Source: Rhodobacteraceae bacterium EL129 (lineage in GTDB: Bacteria > Pseudomonadota > Alphaproteobacteria > Rhodobacterales > Rhodobacteraceae). Taken from it: a DNA stretch of 64,000 nucleotides. The stretch covers positions 2,957,303 to 3,021,302 of the forward strand of contig ONZJ01000002.1 in assembly GCA_900313005.1 (NCBI GenBank), written 5' to 3'. Numbering within the stretch: position 1 is the stretch's first letter; each line of letters starts with the position of its first letter. Positions 45,369 through 56,900 of the stretch are shown in pieces. The translations under genes were made by a program, and so were the position numbers. Below the pieces are notes generated by a model that did no database searches, was not told the DNA's origin, and worked only from the letters and a program-made list of their open reading frames with translations.

Positions 45369-48300
45369 CCGGCCCTCCGTCCGCGGGCCGCGCGCATGGC
45401 ACGGCGGCGGGACATGGTTTCAGACCGATCCGCCTCGTCTGCCTCTTGCGTGTCCGGTTCGGACGGCGCGGGCCCTGTGCCTTTCAATGTGTCCAGATGT
45501 GTAGCCAAGGCCTCGAGCGTCGGGAATCGGAAGATATCCGTGATGGACAGCTTTGGCACATCCAATTCGCTACGTAGCTCACGATGCGCCTGCACAGCTA
45601 ACAAAGAATGCCCACCCAGATCAAAGAAGCTGTCAGATCCTCGCGGATCAGCGATTCCCAGAATACGCGCCCAAATGCGCGCCACATCCGCGGCCGATCC
45701 TTCCTTGGGGGCCTCTGAAGCCATCTGCTCACGCGGTTGCACGGCCTGTGGTGCAGGCAGGGCTTTGCGATCAATCTTCTTGTTCGGGGTCAGGGGGAAC
45801 CGGTCCAACTCAATGATATGACGCGGAACCATAACGTCCGGCAAATGCTCGAACAAATCTGCCCGCAAGGCATCTTGGTTCAGCCTGTCGGCAATGACAT
45901 AAGCCGCCAGTTCGGCATCCCCGTTCGTTGTGTCACGAGCAAGGACAACACACTCGCGCACCGACGGATTCGCCGCGATACGCGCTTCGATCTCTCCCAG
46001 TTCAATCCGTTGGCCGCGGATTTTGACCTGATGGTCCGTGCGGCCCAAGAACTCCAGACGGCCGTCCGACGACCACCGCACCAAATCGCCCGTGCGATAG
46101 AGACGACCCTGCCCGGAGATGTGATCTGTGATGAAACGGTCGGCGGTCAGCTCATCGCGTTGCCAATAGCCACGCGCCACGCCTTTGCCGCCGATCAGCA
46201 ATTCGCCCGCCACGCCAATGGGCACAGGGGTGCCTGCCTCGCTCAGTACGTGGACCGATGTGTTGGCAATCGGCGTTCCGATCGAAACAGCCGCCTGACC
46301 TTTGCCATCCCCTTCGACCACATGACAGGCGGACCAGATTGTCGTTTCGGTCGGGCCATACATATTGGTGATCTTGGCACGGGTGCAGCCACGCAATTCG
46401 CCAACCAGAGTGCCCGGCAATGCTTCGCCACCCAAGTAAAGATGCTTCAACCCGCCCAGCGCCGCACGTGTTTCGTCGTTCATGGTCAGCATCCGCGCCA
46501 TGGACGGGGTACACTGCATATGCGTGACAGTGTGGCGGATGATCTGCGCCGCAAGCGAGAAATCATCCGGCTGCAATTCAGCCCCTGCGTTTGAGTGTTC
46601 ACGCACCTTTACCAGATGTACAAGCCCGTCCATTACGTCATCATTGCCGACCCCGTAGTCGATCAGACAGGCGATCTCGCCCACGCCGATGGCTTTGAGC
46701 TGTTCCACCCGTGCGATGCCTTCTTCTACCGTGCCGAACAGGCCTGCGTCGTTGAAGTACCGCTCAAAAGCAAACTGGAGAATGGCTTCCATTTCGTCAT
46801 CGTCGAGCGACCCCAGATCCAGTTGAAACGGGTTGGACACGCCCTCGGGTTTTTTGAATGCTGGGAAGGCCCAAGCGTATTGCTTGATCAACCCGGCGGC
46901 CGAGCGCAGATACTCTTTCATCGGCCCTTCCGCGATGCGCATGACATCCTCGCGGCTTTCACCGATCAGGGTGTGGAGCATCACGGTCACAGTCCGCTCT
47001 GCCGGGTCATGGCCGTTGTCGTGCAGGGCCTGGTGATACAGGGTGATCTTCTCGCCCACTTCCTCGATCGACTGGCCCAAAAGGTGGGTGAGGATGTTGG
47101 CCCCAACTTCACCTGCTTTCTTCCATGTCGCTGGGTTGCCAGCGGTGGTGATCCAGACGTTCAATTCCGCGCTCACCGGGCGCGGTTGTGTGACCACCGG
47201 CAGCATGTCGCCCGCCTGATTGGGGAATTCGACTGGTTCACCGCGCCACAGGCGGCGCACCTGATCCATAATATCAAACATCACAACCGAATTATGCGGC
47301 GGCGTATTTTCCGGGCGCAGAACAAAGTCTTCGGGTTGCCAGCCGGATGCAATGGCCATGCCGGCCCCGCCATTGGTCAGGTTGTCGATCACCGCCCATT
47401 CCTCGGCGATCCGTGCAGGGTGGTGTAAGGGTGCGACAATGCTGCCTGCGCGCACTTGCAAATTCCGGGTGATCGCAGCCACCGCTGCGCCCGTGACAGC
47501 CGGGTTGGGATAGGGGCCACCGAAGGCATGGAAATGGCGTTCCGGCGTCCAAAGCGCATCGAACCCGTTTTCATCGGCGAACTTGGCCCCTTCAAGCAGA
47601 AGTTCGTATTTACCGCGGCCTGCTTCGCAATCGTTAGACCAGTAGTAAAGGCTGAAGTCAGCGTGCTTACCAGAACCCGTGATCGGCCCATTCGACAGCG
47701 TCGCCCGGCCTTCGTCACTGACCAACACCAGTTTGAAGCCCCGCGCGAGGGTGTAGAACAGCTCAAGCACGGAGATGTCAAAGGCCAGGCTGGTGACGGC
47801 CATCCAGACCCCACCCTCCTCGTGATCCACTACATCGTCCATGCCGGTAAAGAAATTGGCGACGTTTTGGTGCTCGACCATCACCCCTTTGGGTGTCCCG
47901 GTCGAGCCTGAGGTGTAGATCACGTAAGCCAGATCATCCGGTCCTGCCCCGCCATCCACAGAGGTGTCCTGCGCGGTGGCCTCTTCCGCCAAAACGATCC
48001 GCGCATCGCTGGCAGGCAGCGTATGTCGCAATGCCGCTTCGGTGACGATGACACTGGTCTGGCAATCCGTGACGTAGTGGGCCAGACGATCTGCGGGATA
48101 AGCGGGATCAAGCGGCACATAGGCCCCGCCCGCCTTGAGAATGCCCAAGGCGCCGATCAACAATGAGGGGCCACGTGAGACACACAAGCCCACATGGTTT
48201 CCAGGTGTCACGCCGGCCTGCTGCAAAGTCGCGGCCAGACCGTTGGCGCGAGCGTTCAGGTCGCGGTACGTGAGCGTTTCGTCTTCATAAACGAGGGCGG

Positions 48301-49951
48301 TGGCATCTGGCGTCCGGGCCACTTGCGCTTCAAAGGCCGCGTGAATGGTCTGTGGGCCTGTCAAGGTTACTTCGGTTGCGTTCCATGTCTGCTGAAGTTG
48401 GGTGTGTTCGGCCTCTGGCATAGTGGCGATGTCTGCAAAAGTCTCGGCCTCTTGCATCCGCTGGGCGGCATGCTCAAGCCGGGCCACAAGAAGGGCCGCT
48501 GCTGTGTCAGACAAACATGTGCGATCAACATGCAGGACGGCGGCGCCCGTCTTTATGGAAACTGTCGCGACACTCCCTTCAATCGGAACGTCCCCGCTCA
48601 GGTTGAGGGCGATGTCCGGCATGGTGCAATCTGTCAGGCTTGGGTCGCGATGCATCAAGTCGCGGGCGAAGGGACCTTTGTCGGCCAATGCGGCAATCTG
48701 CCTGGACAGCGCATTCTGCACGTCGTCCACACTGACATTGTGATCCGCGCTGAGCGGGACCCAATCTGACAACAATGGATGCAGGTCGGCGTCTTGCGAC
48801 ACGCGCAGAGCGATGCCCGAGGCGGCCTCCCCGGTTGACAAACGCGATACGGCCAACAGGACCGTGGCCAAGGCCACCGGTTCTGAAGCGCCGGGCAAAT
48901 TCAATGCGTGTTCGGCCCAGGATGTCGCCTTGCTGCTTGCCTTGGCCAATGCCAAGGGCGCGGGATTCAGAGTTGTCAGTAAGTTCTGCCAAAACGGCTC
49001 GGCCCGCGCTGCACGACTGGCAAGCGTATTCAGATCCTGCGAGCCTGTGGGCAAAGACAGGACGTCACCAGTCTGCATCAGTTTCGCAACGCTGACGTCG
49101 TGGCCGCGCGCATCTTTCAAGCCAGCCAGGTGCAGAACCCCTGATCCTGTGGCCACCTGCACCCCATCTGCAGAGACTTCCAGCACGGTGCCGGGCGCGG
49201 ATTCAGTGACCGTGCTTGTGGCCATGGCAGACGTGACGGTGATCCACTGATCCTGCACCGCGATCTTCGCCGTTGTCAGCGGGTTGGCATATCCGCCAAA
49301 ATCCAAAGCACGCACTTGCCGTGCCAGATTGGTCGCCGTTTGGGAAAAGTCCAGGACACCGGCAAAGTCAGGGCGCGCTTCGCGTGCAAAATAGCGACGT
49401 TGGCTGAGGTCCTGAGGCTGGCGGGTCAGATCGCCAGAGGCCAGTTGCGCCATAAGCGCCGGAAAACTCTCCATCCCGGCGGCGTAGCATTTGGAGTTCA
49501 GCGACAAGGCTGTATCTTCATCCGCAATGTCGATCAGCCGCTGTTCCAGGATATCGCCTTCGTCTACGCCGCCCTCGATGAGATGCCAGGTGATACCGTG
49601 CTGCGCTTCACCGTTCCAAAGCGCCCAAGCCGGCGTGTTCAGCCCGGCGTAATGCGGCAAGGGGCCATCGTGAAAGTTCACAGCGCCCTTGCAGGGCAAC
49701 GCCAGAACACCATCTGGAATGATCTTGAGGTTAGCGATGCTCAGCAGCCAATCGACGCTGCCTTTGGCAATCTGGTCAGGCAGGCCTGCGATATCAGAAT
49801 GTGTCGTTAGGCCTTTGGTGTCGGCCCACTCAAGGACAGTCTCATCTGTCGTAACCACAGCGACAATGGCGTGGCCTTGTTCCAGCAGTTGATCCCCACA
49901 GCCCATGGTCAGGGATTCATCGCCCAGCAAAAGGGTTTTCATCGGGGTCAT
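45365..49951 (-). CDS. NRPS: formyltransferase - C remnant - A (interrupted by luciferase-like monooxygenase) - PCP
   Basis: Nonribosomal peptide synthetase of 1528 residues. Residues 1-300 form a methionyl-tRNA formyltransferase-like domain with NFHDGPLPHYAG and catalytic Asn92, His94, Asp130 (same spacing as Fmt). Residues 340-510 resemble the C-terminal part of a condensation domain without the HHxxxDG motif. The adenylation domain starts near 535 (YTSGSTGTPKG at 679-689, FDISVLELF) and is interrupted at about 765-1110 by a flavin-dependent luciferase-like monooxygenase of the MupA/Atu3671 type. It resumes with NMYGPTETT, YRTGDLVRW and NKKIDRKALP. The PCP has DLGGHSLL with Ser1449. A basic tail follows. 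No thioesterase is present. It is coupled to the GT gene upstream and the phosphopantetheinyl transferase downstream. Confidence 0.92.
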   Translation of the reverse strand: MTPMKTLLLGDESLTMGCGDQLLEQGHAIVAVVTTDETVLEWADTKGLTTHSDIAGLPDQIAKGSVDWLLSIANLKIIPDGVLALPCKGAVNFHDGPLPHYAGLNTPAWALWNGEAQHGITWHLIEGGVDEGDILEQRLIDIADEDTALSLNSKCYAAGMESFPALMAQLASGDLTRQPQDLSQRRYFAREARPDFAGVLDFSQTATNLARQVRALDFGGYANPLTTAKIAVQDQWITVTSAMATSTVTESAPGTVLEVSADGVQVATGSGVLHLAGLKDARGHDVSVAKLMQTGDVLSLPTGSQDLNTLASRAARAEPFWQNLLTTLNPAPLALAKASSKATSWAEHALNLPGASEPVALATVLLAVSRLSTGEAASGIALRVSQDADLHPLLSDWVPLSADHNVSVDDVQNALSRQIAALADKGPFARDLMHRDPSLTDCTMPDIALNLSGDVPIEGSVATVSIKTGAAVLHVDRTCLSDTAAALLVARLEHAAQRMQEAETFADIATMPEAEHTQLQQTWNATEVTLTGPQTIHAAFEAQVARTPDATALVYEDETLTYRDLNARANGLAATLQQAGVTPGNHVGLCVSRGPSLLIGALGILKAGGAYVPLDPAYPADRLAHYVTDCQTSVIVTEAALRHTLPASDARIVLAEEATAQDTSVDGGAGPDDLAYVIYTSGSTGTPKGVMVEHQNVANFFTGMDDVVDHEEGGVWMAVTSLAFDISVLELFYTLARGFKLVLVSDEGRATLSNGPITGSGKHADFSLYYWSNDCEAGRGKYELLLEGAKFADENGFDALWTPERHFHAFGGPYPNPAVTGAAVAAITRNLQVRAGSIVAPLHHPARIAEEWAVIDNLTNGGAGMAIASGWQPEDFVLRPENTPPHNSVVMFDIMDQVRRLWRGEPVEFPNQAGDMLPVVTQPRPVSAELNVWITTAGNPATWKKAGEVGANILTHLLGQSIEEVGEKITLYHQALHDNGHDPAERTVTVMLHTLIGESREDVMRIAEGPMKEYLRSAAGLIKQYAWAFPAFKKPEGVSNPFQLDLGSLDDDEMEAILQFAFERYFNDAGLFGTVEEGIARVEQLKAIGVGEIACLIDYGVGNDDVMDGLVHLVKVREHSNAGAELQPDDFSLAAQIIRHTVTHMQCTPSMARMLTMNDETRAALGGLKHLYLGGEALPGTLVGELRGCTRAKITNMYGPTETTIWSACHVVEGDGKGQAAVSIGTPIANTSVHVLSEAGTPVPIGVAGELLIGGKGVARGYWQRDELTADRFITDHISGQGRLYRTGDLVRWSSDGRLEFLGRTDHQVKIRGQRIELGEIEARIAANPSVRECVVLARDTTNGDAELAAYVIADRLNQDALRADLFEHLPDVMVPRHIIELDRFPLTPNKKIDRKALPAPQAVQPREQMASEAPKEGSAADVARIWARILGIADPRGSDSFFDLGGHSLLAVQAHRELRSELDVPKLSITDIFRFPTLEALATHLDTLKGTGPAPSEPDTQEADEADRSETMSRRRAMRAARGRRAG

Positions 49952-50961
49952 TTGCTGTCCTCCGTGACGGGGCGAGTGAGAGAGGCGTTGCGCGCTGCGG
50001 GAGTTTTGAACAGACCAGCAAAGGCATGACGGATCAGGTCCCTCAGGAAATGCGGAGGATCCCCCATGGGTTTGTCCGAGATCATCCGGCGAAGCCGCCA
50101 AATCACCGCGCCTTTGATCCGCGCAAGTGTCGCCAGTGCTGCATACCCACGCCCGTGTACCTTGGTGAAGTAGTAGTGGCGCGAGTCAAACCAATAGGAT
50201 GGCGTACGAGCCCATTCCTTCAGACCGGTCGAAGCCGAACCGATATGAACCGTGCGACTGGAGGGCACATAGTAGGTGTCCCACCCGGCCTGTTTGGCGC
50301 GGTGGCACAGCTCAGTTTCTTCATAATAGAGAAAGAAAGTCTCATCAAAGAGACCTATTTCTGCAACCATCGTTGCCCGGATCATCAGCGACGCGCCCGC
50401 TGTCCAATCGACCCGCTTGGTTTCGGTCGGGATTTCCATGGGTACAACCGAGTTGGGGAACATGCGCGTGATAAGGCCTGTACGGGCAGCGCCCTCCAAT
50501 TCTCCGGTGATCGAGGGAAACCGGAAAACGGTACAATGGTCCAAGTCGTCTGTGCCGCGAATATGCGACCCTGCGAACCCGGCCCTGGGGTTGTCCCGCA
50601 TAACATCCAAAAGGGCCTGTACAGCACCGGGATCAGGCCAGGCATCTGAATTGAGCAGATAGTAGAATTCAGGTTGTGTGCCGTCTGACAGACCCAGCCG
50701 CATGCCCACATTATTGCCTGCGCCGAATCCGCCGTTCACCGGGCTTTTTACCACGCGCAGTTGGTCGCCTGCGTTCCATGGGGTAACTGCCGCGACCAGA
50801 GCCTCATATGATCCATCGCCCGAGGCATTGTCGACGATGACAACTTCTCCGCCAACCGCGTTCATTTCGCGCAGGGCGGCTTGGGCGGCTTGCACCGTCA
50901 GATCTGGGGTGCGGTAGTTGAGAATGATGGTCAGGACGCGGGGTGTATTCAATTCTCTCAC
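49948..50961 (-). CDS. Glycosyltransferase family 2 (rhamnosyltransferase-like) within the NRPS/PKS operon
   Basis: GT-A enzyme of about 337 residues: LTIILNYRTPDLTVQAA, VVIVDNASGDGSYEAL, FYYLLNSDAWPDPGAV (metal-binding S-D/D-x-D variant), and WTAGASLMIRATMVAEIGLFDE, typical of dTDP-rhamnosyltransferase-like members. The start GTG 50961 overlaps the PKS stop (GTGA), and its own stop overlaps the NRPS start (ATGA), so it is locked into the assembly-line operon. It may glycosylate the product, or belong to the surrounding polysaccharide system. The sugar is unknown. Confidence 0.85.
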   Translation of the reverse strand: MRELNTPRVLTIILNYRTPDLTVQAAQAALREMNAVGGEVVIVDNASGDGSYEALVAAVTPWNAGDQLRVVKSPVNGGFGAGNNVGMRLGLSDGTQPEFYYLLNSDAWPDPGAVQALLDVMRDNPRAGFAGSHIRGTDDLDHCTVFRFPSITGELEGAARTGLITRMFPNSVVPMEIPTETKRVDWTAGASLMIRATMVAEIGLFDETFFLYYEETELCHRAKQAGWDTYYVPSSRTVHIGSASTGLKEWARTPSYWFDSRHYYFTKVHGRGYAALATLARIKGAVIWRLRRMISDKPMGDPPHFLRDLIRHAFAGLFKTPAARNASLTRPVTEDSK

Positions 50962-53900
50962 TCCGCAGCCGTTATGGTGTCGGTTTTTTCTGGTGAGCTG
51001 CACTCTGAGCGCTCCGGGTCGGCCAAGCTGGCAATTTCCTGCGCCAAATGCCGCGCAAGAACTGCCACGTTGGGATCAAGTACCATGCTGTCGTGATCAC
51101 CCGGCACCTCGATCACCTGCGTGCCTGGCACCCATTGCGTCCATTGGTTGTCATTAAAGACATATTCACGTTCGGCGCTGACCCAGTTGCCCCCTGACAC
51201 GTTCCAATGGCGGTCCAGCGGTGGTCGGAAGAGCATCATACGCCCGTTCCATTTGGCCAATTCATATGCCCCAACCGCCTGACGGAATGCCATTTCGATT
51301 TTGTGGTTGTTGAACCCTTGCCCTGTGTCCCCTTGCACCTTGCGTTTGCTCAACTCCCACTCCAGTCTGCTGAGGGCCCATTCCTTGAAAAAAGCAGGCC
51401 CCTTGCGTTTCAACTCGGCCAGTTTGATCAGGGCCTTGTCCCGGCGATTCAGTGCCGGGCGGACGGGCAATGGTGTGTCCAATAGGGCCAGCAAAGCCAC
51501 TTCGTCGCCCGCAGCCTCGATCTGCTGGGCCATCTCGAAAGCCGTAATTCCACCCCCCGAAAAGCCACCCAATAGATAAGGGCCGGTGGGTTGAATGTGA
51601 CGGATTTCAGCCAGATAATCTGCGGCGGCCTCTTCGACATTGGTGTGCGGCTCATCCTCGCCCATCAAACCTCGGGCTTGCAGGCCATAGACAGGTTGAT
51701 CCGGGCCCAGTTGCTGGGCCAGATGGCGCAAGTTCAGGACGTTGCCAAACATACCAGCCACGATAAACAGGGGTGCGTGGGACGGATCACCTCGGTTCAA
51801 AGCCACCAAATGAGTGAACCCCTGTTTGCGCGGAACCTCATCGGGCTCTTGCGTGCCCGCCTCGGCAGGGGACGCGGTTCCGCCTGTGCGTTCATCGATC
51901 AGATCGGAGAGCTTTGCGATGGTTGGTGCATCAAAAAGGACCGAAATCGGGAACTGCACACCCCATTCTTTCTTAATCATGGCAAACAATCGCACCGCGA
52001 TCAGCGAATGTCCTCCCAGATCAAAGAAACTGTCTTCGATCCCGATGGGGCTGACGCCCAACAATTTTTCCCATTGCCTGGCGAGCGCTTCTTGAGTGGC
52101 CGTTGTCGGCGCCAGATAATCGCCGTCCAGATCAGGACGTTCAAAGCTCTGGGCGTCGGCTTCATCTGCGGCCGCGGCTGCATTTGCCTGCGCGACTAGC
52201 CCCTTCAGATCAAGTGAAGACACTGTCACTTGCGGCAAGCCAAGGGCCAGTGCCCGACGCAAAGCTTCAGGTCCTTCAGAGGGTCGAATGCCCTGCCCGA
52301 TATTGTGCAACAGACGCTCTTCGGCTTCAGACAATGGGGCGGATTGCTCGGCGTCGTCGAATTGTATGTCAGTGGCCGACAAAGCGGCGGCTTTGCCGAA
52401 GCCCACATCTGAATCGAGCCGCTGCATCTGGAACCCGGTGATCTCTACACACACCACGCCCTGCGGGTCGCACAGTGTGATGTCAAAACTGGCATGGCCT
52501 GTTCCATGATCCGCCAAACGCACCCAGGACATCACATCGCCCGGCAAAGCGCGCAACACGCGGATGGTTTGATACCCGAGCGGCACCCAAAGGTGCCCCC
52601 CCTTATAGCCTGGGATCAGGTGCATCGCCCATCCCGTGGCTGGATCCAGCAAACCGGGGTGCAAAAGGTATCCATCGGCGATATCTGCTTTGCACTCTTC
52701 CGGCAGGCTCAGACGAGCCAGGCCTTCGCCTTCGCCCAAGGCGGTGTCACGAAGAACATGCCAACGCTGGCCAAAGTTCAGATGCGCCTCTTGCGGCGCT
52801 TTTAGTCGCCCGCCGTCAGGCGCGGTCTCTCGGGTGGTGCAACGCGCAGTGATTCCGGTAACGTCAATCGGTTCGGGGACAGGTGCGGTCAGCGCCTTTA
52901 CAGTGGCCTGCGCGTTCAGAACCGTCCCGCTACGCCCATCAAATGACACGGCACTGCGCAATTCCAATTCGCCCGAACGCGAGAGTTGCAACTGCATGTC
53001 GCGGCTTTGCCCATCACTGACATCCAATGCGCGCAGGAAATGAAGATCGCTGATCTCAATCGGCAGCGCATCGCCTTTCGCCGCCATCGCTTCGGCGGCA
53101 AGTTCAATATATCCGGTACCGGGCATCAGCGCATCGCCTGCCGCCGTTCGGTGGCCATCAATGACCCAGTGGGTTTCTGCACTCAGCTGTGTGCGGAACA
53201 CGGCCAAATCTTGGTGGACCTGCTGTTCGTCCAACAAGGGCTGCGTCGTCGCCGCCCAATCAACCACGCCCACCTCGCCGGTGCGCAGAGCCATGGCATC
53301 TGCCGCCATGCCCACCTCGGACCAGACACCCCAGTTGACCGATAGAACGCGGGTTTTGGAGCCGCTTCGGGATTTCGCAAAGGCATTGAGGTACTCATTC
53401 GCCGCAACATAATCAACTTGACCTGCAGGGCGTGTCACAGTGGACGATGATGCAAACAACACCATCACGTCGAGCGTGCCGTCGGGATACACCTCGTCCA
53501 GAACACGCAGCCCAGTGATTTTGGGCGCAAAGACCATGTCCACCTCTGATGGCTCCTTGGTCAGCAAAGGCGCATCGTGGATCGCACCTGCGGCGTGAAT
53601 CACACCAGTCAGTTTACCGAAGCGCGTTTCGATGTCCTGGGCTACGCGGGCCATGTCCAATTGATTGCACACATCACCTGCGACCGTGATCACCTGACCT
53701 CCGGCGTCTTCGATCGACTGAACTTCCCGAATACGGCGCGCTGTCTTGTCTTGGGCGCTGTGGCGCTTCAGATAATCAGACCAGTCGGCACGGTCGGGCA
53801 GAGCATCGCGGGACAACAGTGCAATATTGGCCTGGTACGCGGCGGCAAGATCATGTGCCACGGTCAGACCGATACCCCCAAACCCACCCGTGATCAGATA

Positions 53901-56900
53901 GGTGCCACCGTCGCGGAAGCAATTGGTCTTTGACGCCTTGAGCTCAACGCGTTCGTGGCTTTTCTCAAATCGCTTTTCATCGCGATACACCGCTTGAAGA
54001 TTGGCGGGGGCTGCCAGCACATCCTCAAGGACACGCTTCGTTATGGAGGTGCTTGTGTCTTCGGGTATCGCTCGACCGAACCAGCTTGCCTTTGCGCGGC
54101 GTGGCACTTCCAGATCAATCGTGGCACAGGTCACACCGGGCAATTCACGAGGGATAACGCCGGCAGGTCCAGCGATCAGCGCCTTTTCCGGATAGGGCAA
54201 AGGTTCATTGCGCAGCTGTTCTGCCCCATTGGTGAAGACACAGAGATGCACCGGATTGTCCGCATCTGCATGGCTCAGGGCCTGCCCGAGATGCATCAGC
54301 GAGAAGAACCCAAGTTCCAGATTGCGGGCAAAGAAATTGCTGCCAGGCCGGAAGGTTTCACGTTCGGTGACGCCCCAGAAATGGGCAATACGATCCGGCA
54401 AGACATCGGCCTCGGCCAACAGGTCAAACAAGGTTTCATACGCCTCGCGGCCCATTTCGGCCGCAAGCGTGTAGGCATTTTCGCCAGTGCGGGCCGTGAT
54501 GTCACCGGGCCAAACACGACAGACCCCATGACCTGCAGCCTCAAGCAGATCGGCCGCTGGCTCTGCAAGGCCTGCATCATCCATGAAAAACAGCCAGTTC
54601 TGCACAGCCACTTGGCTCAGATCCTGATCCGCAGTAAAAGTGCTGTCGGCAAATCGTGGGCGCCAGACAGGTCTGTACCCCCAATCGGCCATATCGTCGG
54701 CGCGCATCAAAACGGTCGACGCCGTGTCGGTGGCAAGCGCAGTCCCGGGCTCGATGAAGTATCGTTTGCGCTGGAAAGCATAGCGCGGCAAAGGCACGCG
54801 GTTGCGCCGGGCATCCCCCCAGATTTGTGTCCAATCGGCCTGCACGCCGCAGGCCCAAAGCCGCCCGATGACAGACAGGAAATAGGCATCATCAGCCATA
54901 TCCTGATCAGGGTGGCGCAAGGAGCTGAGAACCTGAGCTGGCTTTAAATCAGGTGACATCTGGGCCAATGCGCTGAGGGCTTTGCCCGGCCCGACCTCGA
55001 GGAAAACACGGCCATCCTTGGCCGCGAGATGTGAAATACAAGCACCAAACTCGACCCGATTGCGCAACTGGCCAACCCAATATTCAGGGTCTGTGGCTTC
55101 GGCATCAGTCAAAGGTTGGCCGGTGCGGTTGGACATCACAGGGATGGTCGGTGCGTTCAGTTCAAGCCCCTGCAAGAATTTGCGGAAATGGCCAAGAATA
55201 GGATCCAACATGCGCGAATGCGCAGCAATGTCGATGGCAACGCGCTGAAAGGTAATCTCTTTCGCTTCCAGCTTTTGCGCCAAGGCTTCGAGACGATCAT
55301 CCGGTCCAGACACAGCAGAAAGCTCTGGCGCATTGACCGAGGCAATGTCGAGTTCATCGCCCATCAGCTGCTCAAGCTGATCCACAGGCAGAGATATACT
55401 CAGCATACCGCCTTTGGGCACGGTGTCGAACAACCGCCCGCGCAGAAGCACCAGATCAATGCAGTCTTCAAAGCGCATCACACCGGCCAAACAAGCGGCG
55501 GTGTTTTCTCCCATTGAGTGGCCGATCAGGGCCGCTGGTTTCACGCCCCAGTCCATCCAAAGCTGCGCCAGGGCATACTCGACGATCATGATCAGTGGCA
55601 GTTGCGCCGAAGGTTGCTTCAGCGTTTCCTCGGCGGTTTGGCGATCCGTGTCTTCAGGCAGCCACAAGGCGCGGATGTCGTAATCCAGCTGGGCTTGCAG
55701 ATGGTCCAGACCCCGATCCATCCATTCGGCAAAGACCGGTTCCGTTTCATAGAGATCCCGGGCCATATGCGTGTATTGCGCTCCGCCACCGGGAAACATG
55801 AAAACCGTATCAGGGTTTTGCCCCAAGCTCTCGTGTGTGAAGACGCGGTAGGCATCGCCGTCTTCGAGCAATTGAGCGGCTTCTTCGTGGGTCTCTGCCA
55901 CGACCACCCGGCGCTTTTCAAACCCGCGACGGCCTTCTTTCAGCGTCCAGGCGATGTCGGCCAGAGACTGTTCAGGATGGGCGCGCAGATGTGCGGCAAG
56001 GGCATTTGCATTGTCGTCCAGCGCTGACTTGGTCCGGCCCGACAGGCACAAGACTTGAAACGGCCAATCGCTGTCGTCCGATACCTCTCGTTCAGGGGCT
56101 TCTTCCAAAATGGTATGCGCGTTTGTGCCACCCACCCCAAGGGAGTTGATCCCGGCCCGACGAGGTGATCCACGACCATCCCAATCCCGCAGGCTGTCGT
56201 TGACCTTGAACGGACTCGTCTCAAAATCAATTGCGGGATTTGGGGTCTCAAAATTCAGGCTGGAGGGCATCTTTTGGTGGTGCAGTCCCAGCGACGCTTT
56301 GACCAGGCTGGCCACGCCTGCGGCCGTGTCCAGATGGCCGATGTTGGTTTTGACCGATCCGATCCGGCAAAACCCGGTGTCGTGTGTTGTTTGCCGATAG
56401 GCTTCAGTGAGGGCTGAGACTTCAATTGGATCGCCTAGATAGGTGCCTGTTCCGTGGCACTCGACATAATCGACAGTCTCGGCAGAGACGCCTGCATTTT
56501 GCAAGGCCTTTGCAACAGCCTGTGCCTGGCCATCGACCGAGGGGGCCAGATAGCTGGCTTTGTCGGCGCCGTCGTTATTTACAGCGCTGCCACGGATCAC
56601 CGCATAGATGTGATCCCCATCCGCTTGGGCATCAGACAACCGGCGCAATGCCACACATCCTGCGCCACTGCCGAAGACCGTGCCCTGGGCTCGGTGGTCA
56701 AAGGCATGGCAATGACCATCCGGAGACAGGATTTCGTTTTCCTTAAAGACATAGCCACGGCCGTGGGGCAGCTCAATCGTTACCCCACCCGCAAGGGCCA
56801 TGTCGCAATCGCCCTGACGCAGCGCGTTACAGGCATAGTGGACAGCCACCAGCGACGTCGAGCAAGCGGTCTGAATGTTGATGCTGGGGCCGTGCAGATC

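Noticed and set aside
45737..47428. Two consecutive plus-strand frames (285 and 277 codons) opposite the NRPS
   Set aside because: Antisense to the intact adenylation and monooxygenase domains; no ribosome sites or domains seen.
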